Source of the DNA: Diprion similis
Lineage: Eukaryota > Arthropoda > Insecta > Hymenoptera > Diprionidae
DNA: 64,000 nucleotides
NCBI RefSeq assembly: GCF_021155765.1
Contig: NC_060110.1
Location: forward strand, 22,590,001 to 22,654,000
Direction of reading: 5' to 3'
Of this stretch, positions 1 through 11,252 are shown one piece after another; within the stretch, counting starts at the first letter, position 1, and each line of letters begins with the position of its first letter. A program made the translations under genes and the position numbers. The notes under the pieces are model-generated. The model worked only from the letters and a program-made list of their open reading frames with translations. It was not told the origin of the DNA and ran no database searches.

Positions 1-1
1 G

Positions 2-2659
2 TGCAATGAGACCCACGTCGAGCAGATCATCAATGCCACCATCGCGGAAACACCAGGTTTCAGCGACCTAGGATTAGCAGCTAGTGAAGCGTCCTGTACG
101 CGAGTGGAATCTAATGACTGGAGTGCTGAAGAACTTTACACACTGTGAGTTGGTATTACATGTAGTTTTAGAGAACAATCTCGTTTCACCCATTTAAGAA
201 ACCAATGAATTGCTTCCAGGATTTTCTTCTTGGCCGTTGCAGTAGTCATGATTGGTTGCACCATTTGCGACTTAGCTAGAAGGTACAAGCCGACAGAAGC
301 ATCGACTTTAATGGATACATTTGCGAAATTCTCCCTCTACACCAACGCACTCGCTGTGTTAAGCACGAAAGAAAATTCCGACACGCTGCAATCGATCGAA
401 GGTATCAGAGTTCTGAGTATGTGCTGGGTTATACTGACCCATGGTTGCATTTTGCTGTTCCTCAGGCCAGTTGTGAATGGATCAGATTCTGACAAAGTAA
501 GTTGAACGGTACACCTAATAACCAGTAGTGATCATATTTGCTTTATCGCTCGACGGCTGCTTTGTCGTCGAAGTCATACGACAAAAGTGCTTTCAGCCGA
601 ATACAGGACACTGGTACAACGTTGATTACTTTTCGGAGTGTATGATTAACATTGCAGGAGAAATGATTTTTAACACCAACGAATAGTATTATTTATGTCT
701 ACCGTCACTCCAAGCGAGTCAATAATATTGTCACAATCGATTCACAGTGGTTGAATTCATGGGCATCCTTGTACATAGAGGCCGCTCCATTTGCTGTCGA
801 GACCTTCCTTCTAATAAGCGGATTTTTCACGGCTTACCTGCGTCTCAAAACCATGAAGTCGGAAAAACGGATCAATTGGCCACTATTCTACCTTTCACGT
901 TACCTCAGGTGTGTTGTGAGAACTTTGAGTCAAAATGATGAACCTCGGCAAAAGCGACAGATGAGACATAACTCTTTCTCACTTGTATCAGCATTTGTTT
1001 TTTCCTTATAGACTCACGCCATCCTTATGCATCGTTCTGTTGTACGTTTCGGTGCTTGCACCTCGCTTGGGAAATGGCCCCCTCTGGAATACTTTGTTCT
1101 CTGGAGGCATAGAAACTTGCCAAGAAAATTGGTGGATCAATTTATTGTACCTTCAGAACTTGGTAAATTCGCCAAAAATTGTGAGTATTGGTCCACGCCG
1201 TTGCTAAATCTAAACATATCGTTGATTTTGTTCGGTTAAGAGGTTTCATGAAATGTAAAAACGGTGATAAACTTCACAACACTCGCATCCATAGAACGTC
1301 TATGATATACTGATGAAATCGTGGATTTCTTAGAGTACTTCTATGTTTTTGGGTATTCCCATGGAGTTTTTTTTTTTGTTGATACAAATCAAAAATAGTA
1401 TTAGTCGTCGATTTCATATTTATCACCCTGGTAGATCTGATTACTTCATGCTTACGAGATGGCGAAAATTGCAGTGTTTACCCCACACCTGGTCCTTGGC
1501 TGTTGATATGCAACTCTTTTGGATATCTCCAATTATCGTGTATCCACTTTACCGTTGGCCAAAACATGGAATCCGAATACTTGGTTTATTCCTCATCGCC
1601 TCGATTGTCACACCACCCATTATTCTAGCTATCAATGGTTACTCGAACAGAGTGATTACTCTGCGCTTAGATTTGGGGTAAGCAAATATCACTAAAATAC
1701 ATATCTCACCCGAAAGAACATGCCCATAATAGTTATTTTTACTTTAGAAAATTGATCTTTGACGACTTCCTTAACTTCTACAAGCTTACTTATAATCGAG
1801 CCAGCGCCTACTTTTTCGGAATCTTCTTGGGTTATGACATGGCGACTAAGGAGAGGCAGCTTACGAAGGTATTTTAGTAAAAGTTTCCGCATGAAAAATT
1901 TCTATCCTATTCCGATTGGCAATTGATCCTCCAATATCGAAATGTTTTCTAATCTCGAGGTGAACGTATCGATCAACTGGGTTGTAACCTCTGTCCTTCT
2001 CCTATACTGTATGTGTGCTACCCACTACAACTACAACAAGGATTTTGCCTACAACCGTGTTTTGGAAGTTGTACTTGCACTCACTTTACGTCCGTGCTGG
2101 TCGATTGCCATTGCTTGGACAATTTATGCATGTACTCACGGATATGGGGGCAAGTATCTATTTTATATCTCGATGGAAAAGTTACGCTTCATTATAGGAC
2201 AGTGCAAAGTCCTCAACTCGAAGGTTGCAAAAGCTGGTGAATGTGACTCTCGTCGGAAAAAACGATACATTCATGAAACATGTGATTTAACATTGACATT
2301 CTTTCAGGCTCCGTTAACAGATTTTTGTCCGCGCCGTTCTTTCGACCCCTCAGTCGGATATCGTATTCCATTTACTTGCTGCATTTTTTGATCCAATCTC
2401 AGAGGAATGCGATCGCACGGACTCCCGTGGCGTTTTCAAATTCTTTGGTTGTAAGTTTTTTTCTTACAACTTCTGTTTCTCATCCTCCTCATCTGAAATT
2501 CAATCCCTCTCTTTGCAGATTCACGAGTACTTGATTGATTTGGCGCTTTCGGTCGTTGCAGCTTTTGTCTTCACCTTGTGCTTCGAATCTCCACTGGTAG
2601 TGTTGACAAAGATTTTCGTTAAGCCGAAGTCAGAGGCTAACCAAGTCGCCCTGGCGTGA
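2..2659 (+). CDS. Nrf-6-like multi-pass membrane O-acyltransferase (Acyltransferase_3 family), 3' part, nine exons
   Basis: Exons read at 2-144, 220-496, 748-908, 1012-1180, 1475-1677, 1748-1868, 1960-2149, 2308-2450 and 2519-2659 (TGA at 2657-2659). They join in one frame to about 515 residues; the start is left of the window. The first exon resembles the linker after the extracellular NRF domain (Cys-containing, N-glycosylation site NAT). Exon 2 has a membrane segment and the family hallmark 'IEGIRVLSMCWVILTHG', whose His is the likely catalytic residue. Exon 3 carries 'AVETFLLISG', exon 5 'HTWSLAVDMQLF', and exon 8 'RPLSRISYSIYLLHF'; all match positions typical of nrf-6/Acyltransferase_3 proteins. 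About ten hydrophobic segments follow one another and the tail is short and cytosolic. Family members are thought to acylate lipids or other small substrates and act in gut lipid uptake in nematodes; the substrate here is unknown. All splice sites are GT-AG except the donor at 2150 (GC). No frame damage is seen, so the gene looks functional. Confidence 0.93.
2150..2307 (+). other. GC-AG intron in the nrf-6-like gene
   Basis: The exon ends in TATGGGG and the intron begins GCAAGT, the usual context of the minor GC donor. It ends in the normal acceptor CTTTCAG. Only this donor keeps the conserved reading (…HGYG-GSVNRFLSAPFFRPLSR…). The nearest GT, four bases downstream, would bring an immediate in-frame stop after the junction. 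Confidence 0.85.
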
Positions 2660-3522
2660 GGCGCGGACAACGAACTGCAGGATGCGAAGGCAAAAATGCG
2701 AAACGAATCGACCAAGGCGGACTGATGTTGCCGTTTTCGGTCAATATTTTCAAGAATATTATTTCGAATCGCCGTTATCAAACAATAGTTCTACACACAA
2801 TACTTGTACTGCAACATAATTACCTGTATTGTAATGTACTTGAATACGCATACACGTATGTATTTCTAATCCAAGCAAGAATGATCGCTTAATATGAAAT
2901 CCATGCAAATCCTGCCATCGTGCACACAAAAACGTCGAACTGCGATCGCGAAGACCAAACCACAAGAGAGAAGATGAAAAAAGTCAAATCATTTCACACC
3001 GCTGGACGGAAGGTTTTTCTCTTGACTGTTTCTCGAATCCTGATCCTATGCTTCTGCAAAGTGTGCAGTATGCATCTGCATATTTAACGCACGTCCGCAC
3101 CTGTGATGTGCATGTGTTCGTACAGACGCACGGTCGTGTAAATCCTGAAGGTGACGCGCGTGACCTGCCGCCAAAATGCGAAATCAATTGTCAAACATGA
3201 TTCGATTTGCTGCGATTACAGTTTTCATCTATTGCTAACCCATTCCGTGGTTATTCATCGCCGCGTTTCGATACGAAACCGACGAACGCGGGTGTCTCGT
3301 CGCAAACTCATCATCGAGATCAACCGATGATACGGCTGACGATGAAATGATTACCGTTTGAGTGTGGCCCACTGGTGTAGGCAGCGAAAGGGTCCATTCC
3401 TTATGTTCATGCAAATAGAGTCACCTATTCGTATCGGCAGTGGTTTGATGCAAATGCGGCGCCTGACTAAGTCAGGCTTGATTCCCAGAGAGTTAAACGC
3501 CACTCGTAACACACGTAATAAA
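2660..3522 (+). other. Probable 3' UTR and poly(A) signal of the nrf-6-like gene
   Basis: There is no convincing coding sequence after the stop. The first canonical AATAAA on the + strand is at 3517-3522, about 860 bp downstream, and an ATTAAA lies near 3709. Which one is used cannot be told from sequence alone. Confidence 0.35.
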
Positions 3523-6500
3523 TCTATTGAAGAATATAATTGGTCCAAATTCCGGATCCTCCTGATGCATTTTCATTTGCGACTATCACAGTTTGCGCTG
3601 CAAGAGAGGGTGCTTTCGAAGTTTACCAAAATAGGCCTTTTCGGACCACTGCTGAACAATATTTGTTGTCGTTTACGATATCAAAGATGAGATAGTGTCG
3701 CTTAGACATTAAATTATCGGCCATAGAAGTTCACTGCTGATTTTTAAAGCAGTGCCGTGGTCGGAAAATCATCATGTCCAACCGAGGGTTTCAGGACTGG
3801 TATAATTGAGTCGAAAATCAGAGGCGACCGGGCGATGGCACGAAGCACACACTCACATGTCCTGCACATCCTGTATAGCTGACCGACCAGTGTGCAAGTG
3901 CGTTGAACGAAGTCTGCAAATGGGCAACTGGTCGTGTCTCCGTTGTTGATGAGAGAATTTCAATGCAGTTTTACAGTCTCGACGATTAGGCCGAATGTAG
4001 GTCTATTTTAAATAAGAGCTGCGTAGCGACGACGCCGAAAAGTAACACGTGGAAAGCCCCAACGACGGAAGTGTCGCTTTCATGGCCGGGTGTGATGATG
4101 ACCTGCATCCTTCAGGAGTCTCCTCGAACGCAACGCATTGTTACGTATAGGTAACGCTACATACAAATTTCAGGAAGAATATATCACTGTCTCACAATTT
4201 GTTTTGAATTGAAAACCGCACTCGCGCTCATATTCGAACAGTTTGAAACCCCTGTAGGTCGCGATTTTCCACCGAATTGACACGATTTTTCAACTTGCCA
4301 CTTTTTCATTTACTGAAAACAGGGAAAGTCGTCGTATAATTGCCCGTAAAAATTAGAAGTTGAGTTCAATCTCGTCGTTTTGAGGTTTGATGGTTTTGCT
4401 CCTGAATCTCTCAAAAAGTTGTCAAGTCAAATGCTTTCGATTTATCTTGACTTTACGCGGTCTAGATAATTAAAAATGGATTTCTTATGATCTCCGTCTC
4501 AGTTAATACGATTCTGTCTGACAGAGACCTGATTTATATACAAAATTGTGCCTTCCGTCGTCCGGCAACACCTCAAGAATGGATTGATCGATCCCAACAA
4601 AATTCGGTCCATTACTTTGACATCGTATAAATTGAACTCCAAATCTTTTCATATAAAATCTATATTTTGACTCAGACAAGTCAAATCGCAGGTAGTTCCT
4701 GTAAGCTCTTCTATTCTCCGGTTAGCCAGTTTCAATTTTTTCTTCACACTGAATCAGTTGCACAACGAACGTCAATAACCTCAAGTAGGTACCTTCTCAA
4801 GGTATTTCCGCAAGAAATCGGCCGGTCGGTGAAAGAGACAATGAGACCTTCGGCTCTTCTTCTTGCACAGTTCGAAGAGTCTGCCCTCCTTAGAGTGAAA
4901 CATGTGACGTCTGGAGATGCCGACGATCCCTTGTCGCTTCCGGTCCATGCTCTCACCGCATACCCGCTGACAATGAGTGTAGAGCTACGGTCTCTCGATC
5001 CATAGTGGGTAGTCGATGAGGACGCTGGCTTGCAATTATTGTTAATGAAAATCGGGTGGCTTCGACGTCTCGATAACGATCTGGGTCTTGGTATTGCGGC
5101 AAATCGGTCACCGCGAGGTTCAGGCCGTCCACCCACCGCGGCCGGGATCTTTGGATCTCACGATCCAGCGCGGTGCGTGTATCGCCGATTGGGATGATTC
5201 ACATAAACAAGCGACGGGGGCGCGATGCACGCAGGCGGCTTTGGGCCTCTCATTACTCGACCCGGGCCCAACGAGCCGATCTCGTATCAGCGGCATCTAT
5301 CTGGAGCACCCAGTTATAGGTATTCTATACAGGGTGCTCGTAAAGTCCCTTACGGGTTCCTTCGAGGCGGTCTGTCCTCCGATCGTCCCTTTCATTTCTT
5401 TCTCATCTTACTTTTATTACCGTACCGATCATGTACGCCGCACGAGAAATTTATACACGCACACGCCGTTTTTACGACTCCATTCGAATCACGTTGTATG
5501 AATATTTCGAGACATCCATACCACGAAAGCACAAAAAGGCTGTATTTTATGTCCGCTCTCCATATCAATTTGGAAATTAGGATAAGAGTATTTCAATTCC
5601 GAATGCAGCGCGTCGAATGTTTGTGCTAGATCGAAATGGACAGCGGGAATAAAGAATGTGAGAGCACTCCAGAATCTGAATCTCTGGTTTTTTGTCTTTT
5701 TTTTTTTTTTGTCACCTAACCCTTTTAAAGTAGAAAACTTGCATCTCTATTGCAATTGATTTAATTTTCTCAAATGTTAATTTCTCATATCTTCAGGCTT
5801 TCAACATTCAGAGAGTGACAAAATCGATCCTGGGCTGAAATGTACTGCGGAAAAGCTTAGCAAATACTTTCGTAAAAATCGCTGAAGCCTTTTTTCACTG
5901 GTTACCAGAGTCGCACAAACACCTGCAGCTCACTCTCGCCAGTTTCGTGAATACATTTCTTGATGAATCTACTGAATGCTATTAATTAAGTATTCTTGAC
6001 GGGGGGAAAATATCAGCAAAAGATAAAACTTACTGTCAATACAGAACCGACAGTCGATTCAACAAACCCAAGCTGAGCAGCAACGGGTTACTTTCACAAT
6101 CCGCAGTACCGACTTGCGGTGCATGGAACTCTGTAAACTAATTCCAGCCCCAGAGGTCAGAAGGCGATAAAATTATTGTCATTCATCAGTTTTTCCCTGA
6201 GCTTAATTTAAATTAAAATCACCGTGAGAATGGAAAGTGATTTAGATATCGATTTTTTTTCACTGTATTTTTAGTGCGTGAAAATTGATTTCAAGATTAC
6301 AAATTAAACGGGGAGGTATCGGTACAGTAAAATGTGAAAATCGCGCTACAACTTCGCACATTTTATTAGCACAATTACATACATAACAAAATGATGTCAG
6401 CTATCGTACTAACCAAAATTGATAATGATTATTGTAAAGTATAAGATTACAGAATATAACAGTTACAAATATATTTATATCACAGTCATAGATAAAGAAA

Positions 6501-6775
6501 CATAATATATAAAACTACAGCAAAGAGCCTCGATGGGTCATGTGCAATAACTGTACCGATCTAATGTTTAAATTGACGTTGAATATCTGTTGTTGGAAAA
6601 TTGCGACCAAATATGTAATTGTACTGAGGCTCTTCGTTGATTTTCATCGTTTCATCGGTTCGGCGGTTTTACAAAGTTCCTGAGGAACCGATTGAATGAA
6701 GATTCTAATTATCGTATGGATCCGTCGGATCCACTCATAATCAGTAACGCGAATATCGGATCTTGTTAACAATTA
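3523..6775. other. Intergenic, no gene recognised
   Basis: The stretch 5090-5340 is richer in G+C and CpG than its surroundings. It ends with a small perfect hairpin: GAGCACCC at 5304-5311 pairs with GGGTGCTC at 5332-5339. The longest open frames here (for example 4744-5136 on the minus strand and 5088-5501 on the plus strand) have no domain-like content. From about 6000 the sequence becomes strongly AT-rich. Confidence 0.6.
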
Positions 6776-6783
6776 CTGATGAG

Positions 6784-7148
6784 TAGGGCTCGGATAAATA
6801 TGTATTCAAAATTACTAACATGTAGTGGAGGGCGGGGCAAAGTGGGCCTCCTGAAATTTTTTAAATAACAGAGGATAAAATTAACCACCAGAACTTTTCA
6901 TTAAATATTAATTACTTGGAAATCATAATTACTCTAAATATTTTATCGTGATGATAGGCATTATTTTCTTAAGGGGCCCACTTTGCCTCACCCTCCCCTA
7001 CATATAATATAGACCTTAAAAATCTAAAATATGGAAAATAGAAACTGCATTTTATGACTTCACACATCATGCTTTACGTAGAAAACCAAATAAGGAATGA
7101 AAATGATTTGAATAAAAAATATGTATTTACGTATTAATCCGAGCCCCA
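6784..7148. mobile_element. hAT-type MITE with 8-bp target duplication (carries a nested MITE)
   Basis: The left end TAGGGCTCGGATAAATATGT is matched by the reverse complement of the right end, TGGGGCTCGGATTAATACGT (differences only at a few positions). The pair is flanked by the identical 8-bp direct repeat CTGATGAG at 6776-6783 and 7149-7156. An 8-bp duplication and a short (about 20 bp) terminal inverted repeat are the signature of hAT-superfamily elements (P elements also make 8 bp). The element is 365 bp with no open frame for a transposase, so it is non-autonomous. About half of its length is a second inserted element. Confidence 0.85.
6825..6998. mobile_element. TA-flanked MITE nested inside the hAT-type MITE
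   Basis: The terminal inverted repeats are about 24 bp with about 21 matches. The left end begins GTGGAGGGCGGGGCAAAGTG; the right end, reverse-complemented, begins GGGGAGGGTGAGGCAAAGTG. Both continue GGCC. TA dinucleotides flank both ends (6823-6824 and 6999-7000), consistent with a Tc1/mariner-like or similar TA-targeting element. The similarity extends a few bases further out (ATG/CAT), so the exact ends are uncertain. The interior is AT-rich and non-coding. Confidence 0.75.
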
Positions 7149-7156
7149 CTGATGAG

Positions 7157-9965
7157 AATACAGACGAATTTTAAGATCTTTCGAAACAAATGGTCAATCT
7201 TATTTTACAAGCTTATAACGATATAGATTATATGGTTGGAATACATATGCATATTTAACGGTATATATAATAATAATTTGATCAACTTTTAAGCTATGGC
7301 TACACGCTAGATGGTAAAACCAGTCTTTATAATGGTTGCTGATAAACATCAAAAAGCACAACTTGACTCTCATAGATTATCGAGCTACAGCTAAATAATT
7401 TTTTTTCATTTTTAATCCTAATCCAATACAATGTGGTCATCATTTTTTTTCGTCTTGACAGTAAAATCGATATTATTAGTATAATAATAATATTTGCTAT
7501 TGAAGGTACGTCACTACCTTGTAAATTCTATTAATTTGCATGTGCATGTATCGTAATAATTGTGGAAGAGAAAAATCGTGAATCATTTGACTTGATTTTC
7601 ATTTTTAAACACAATCTTTGTACAAATATTTTTAGAAAGCTGCTGCATTTCTGGATTCGAAATAAAGAAAACTAACTTGAAACTATTTTCTTCTTCCGAA
7701 TATCCCAGTTGATTTGAGAACGCGGAAATGTTCATTTAATGTCTTACAGATCAGCCCAGCATAGTGAGTATAACTTTGACAAAAAAATTAGTTAACATCG
7801 CTACGAATCGTTTTTAATTCGAAATTGGGAAAAGTTACTAAATCTATAAAGAACGATTGATTCATACTTATCATAATACAAAAATAATTCTCAGCTGCAG
7901 TACATGAGAGAAATTTTTCCTTCTATTAAACCATTCACCCTCTCTTTCCCTCTCTCTCCCTTTCTCTACACACAATTCATCAATCTGATAAACAAATTTG
8001 TTGAGAAAAAAGAAATGAACCGCCGATCTTGCATCTATAACAACAATAGTAAGAACCGAATGAAATTATGATTACAATTATGCATTGAATGCCTCGGATA
8101 TATTTAATCTCAACATCATTATTTTCAGATCGTGTTTGTCACCGTCTACAGAATGGTTTTAAAAATTTATACATAAAGCGCACGTTCTTCAAATTTTTCT
8201 TAAACAATATCTCTGATTCCTCTGCTCATTTTATGTATCCTTGTACATGTACATATATATACTCTTATATATATATATATATAATATATATGTATATATC
8301 AAGATGTATTCTCTCCATCAACGAGTTCACCCCTTAGCTGGACAAGATTAAAAGATATTTCAAATCTAAATGAATCTGAAACGTCAATTCCAGTACGAAA
8401 TCCTCGAATTGATCCCATTCCGATTCTAGCTTCACCGTAATGAGATTCAGTCATGGGAACAAAATGAATTAATCGCATTCCAAATTTTCAAGGTTCAGAA
8501 CAAAGTGAAATAAATTTCGAACCTAGATCAAATGCTTTTGGAACTGGTTTCAATTCGTTCAAATTTACTGGGGCGTTTCAATCTATCAATTCGCGCTTCT
8601 GAAAGCAACTCTAACCGCTCCGTTACCCGAATAGATTGTGCAGCGTTAAATCATCCGTCATAGTTTGCTCAGTCGAGGAACTGGAACGAATGTTGATACT
8701 GATGAAAATACGGCAATTGGCGCAATTTAAATGATATATAAGGTCCAATTCTTGACGCAAATTTTTTATCGGTGGTACAGAAACTGGTCTGAAATGAGGT
8801 TTTTTTTCTTGTTTTCCCTCCGATCTCAATTTTGCGAATAAGGTTTTAAACTCGATTATATAAATATACTTTAAATTGATTTACAATTTTTCTTGACGTC
8901 TGGCAAACGCCCGAAATGTAGACAAATTTGAAAGCATAACACAGCGTGTGCTAGCCTGAAAATTTGACGCCTTGATGAATTAGACTATTTTTACCACTTC
9001 GAAGTAACGTTCGTTTTAACAAGCCACTTAAGCGCGCCAACGACCCTTTGTAATGCGGCATCAGAGCCCGGCACTTGTTTCTCCGCAAGATATACGCATG
9101 CGGTAATTTCAATGCGGAAAACGACCATTCCTGCCACACGAATCAGGGCCTGATGTCATCGCTGCGCTTAAATTCGCCTCGAAAGTTCGTGTTAATTAGG
9201 CACGAATCGCCCGTATAAATTCCGTACCGTCATTTCGAATTTCGCGCGATCGTTTCAATTTGCAAGAATCTATACGCCACCCGTTTACAAATCGTCGAAC
9301 GAGATGTGGATAATTAAATAAAAATCGCCTTAATCTCCTCCATCATTCTTTCTACAGTTTTTACCAACCTCTTTAGCGAGGATGAAAAAAGTCGATAAAA
9401 ATACTGTAGCTCAAACGTTCTGAGCACCCACGCTCGACTTATTCACACTGAAGTGAATGGGAAAAAGCACAAGTTCTTCACGGATCTGAAGCAGATGAAC
9501 ACACGGCCCACACGTGGCTCCAATAGACTGCGAGCAACGTCTGTTCATCCCCTTTCCCAGTGTCTCAGCGTTTCCACTACTGTATGCTCGAGTGTCTCTA
9601 GTGGCACTAGAGGCAACATGCATTGGCAGGAATTTGGTGTCAGGGACCTTTCCATTAGTGTGATTAACGCGATTGTTTGAACGTCACTTGGCAGTCGTGT
9701 GTTCCCTTTTCTTCAGCTTTCTTCTCTACTTTTTTCCACTCGACTTTCAAGTGGTCTAGTTCCAGCAACCCAATCTCCGGACGTTGTTCCAGCTGTCTCT
9801 GATTGTCCCAACTTTCGGGCTTGTTTGTACGATCGCGTTACACACGCTGAAAATCGAGATCCGGTAATTATCGCTGAAACTTCCGGCTGGCGTTACAAGC
9901 TGCAAGAATCGCTTGCAAATTGACGCTTGTAACTCCTCTTGCTTCGGACAAGTTTCTGGATTAAT
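7157..9965. other. AT-rich intergenic stretch
   Basis: No domain-bearing reading frame is seen. It contains a TA/ATATGT microsatellite at about 8250-8300 and pyrimidine-rich CTCTCTCCCTTTCTC near 7930-7970. The part from about 9000 to 9960 is less AT-rich and may include the 3' flank of the minus-strand gene that follows. Confidence 0.5.
8250..8300. repeat. (TA)n microsatellite, imperfect
   Basis: A run of TA dinucleotides, about 13 units in the core, is flanked by ATGTATATAT variants. Confidence 0.85.
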
Positions 9966-9971
9966 TTTATT
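9966..9971 (-). other. Candidate poly(A) signal for the WH1-CRIB gene
   Basis: TTTATT on the + strand reads AATAAA on the minus strand, about 250 bp past the TAG at 10225-10227. The spacing suits a short 3' UTR. Confidence 0.4.
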
Positions 9972-10224
9972 TCCATATCTTCATCTAGAACGTTATCGTT
10001 CCTACACACAAAGCGGATGATGAATCGAATAAAGTACCTCCGGGTTCTCGGATCCTTGGACTCTGGTGCGAACACTCGATCACACCGTAACAAAAGCTCA
10101 GAAACTCTTCTGAGGAATGACTGCAGAGCTCCGCCATCGAGGGTCATATCAATCCGAAGAGTTTCAACTTTTCGAGCGCCAGGATCGATGCCGGGAACCT
10201 GGCGGGGCTCGAGACGTCTAAAGT

Positions 10225-11252
10225 CTAGTACGTGCCCTCCAAGGAATTCTCGACTTCGGACAAAACCGGCACCAGCGTTTGAAGCGAAAAGTAACGCGAT
10301 CTGTCAGCCGCGTCGACGCTGGTAACGTGCTGAAACTGGCAGGGCTGGCTGATGTTGCTCTTCGCCGGAAGTACGACCTTCTTTTGGGGTGATTTTTTCT
10401 TCTTCTTGCCCGGGATCGACAGGCTGATATTCTCTGGACAAGACACCAGGCGTTCAATGTGCTGCCAGAGCTCGTTCGCCGCCTTCGAATTGTCGAAGCT
10501 CAGGCCAGCCAGTCGTGTGTGATCCGAGGAGAGACACATCGTGTGAAAAGCTGCACCGGAAACCTGCGGAAAAATATTTTATAGTTATCTCGACTTCCGC
10601 TCTGCCGAAGGTAAACAGAGACTCGAAATCATCGAGCTGCTTCACCTTGTACGAAGAAAGGTTGTCGATAGTCTCTCTCCATAGCGTAAAGCAGGTTCCA
10701 CGCTCAGCGAGGAGAATTTGGATGCGCCTTTTCGATCTAGACCGAGTCTCTCCCAGGTCCAGAACCACCACTGGAATTCCCGTGAAACGAAGCTCCCACG
10801 CACCCACCTGGGAAGCGTTCCCCAGATACAAATTCGCCAGGGACTCGCACACGAATATCTGAAACAGTTCCGAGTCTCGCGTGAATTCCAAGACTGATTA
10901 TAAACCTCGACGGAGAAATTATCAAAAAGTTTCAAATGGAAATGATCCGCTTAGTCTCCGTCGATGTCAGGAACGGGATTAACTCGCTTGTTCTCACCTG
11001 CGTCTTCAGACCCCGAAAGAAAGTCTCAAGCTGTTCGCGTTCCAGTTGGCTGACGGGATCCAGCCGCGTTTCATCGCTGTGCTCGGAGCTGTCGCTACCC
11101 TCGTAACTGGACGTTGCAGAAGTGTCAGCTTCCCCCGTGGAAGACAATCGTCTCCTAGTACTTCCGCTGTATTCGCTGTAGTAAGACGAGCTTTGGAGCG
11201 AAAGGTTGGACTGCAGAGTCGGGCAGGAGGACGCGTAAAAAGGTCCGTTCAT
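10225..11252 (-). CDS. WH1/EVH1-like and CRIB-motif protein, WASP N-half-like, 268 aa
   Basis: Three coding exons on the minus strand, all phase 0: 11252-10998 (ATG at 11252), 10858-10646 and 10563-10225 (TAG). Introns are 139 and 82 bp with GT-AG ends. An acceptor (TTGTTTCAG) lies just 5' of the start codon, so a non-coding 5' exon is expected at higher coordinates. Residues 1-85 are Ser/Thr-rich and low in complexity. About 86-197 resemble an EVH1/WH1 (PH-like) fold: 'IFVCESLANLYLGN', a Trp at 106, then 'FHTMCLSSDHTRLAGLSFDN' and 'AANELWQHIERL', which parallel the 'YFHTF…ALNFANEEEAKKF' part of WASP. Lysines at 209-213 and 217-218 precede a CRIB-like motif at about 227-236, I-S-x-P-x2-F-x-H-V, the Cdc42/Rac-binding consensus. 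Nothing follows but a 30-residue tail, so no proline-rich or actin-nucleating VCA region is present. A role as a GTPase-binding adaptor at the cortical actin cytoskeleton is inference. Confidence 0.82.

Noticed and set aside
2521..2781. 86-codon minus-strand frame over the last nrf-6-like exon
   Set aside because: Antisense to a well-supported coding exon.
4744..5136. 130-codon minus-strand frame
   Set aside because: Arg/Ser-rich reading of CpG-rich sequence with no motif; the plus strand is also open.
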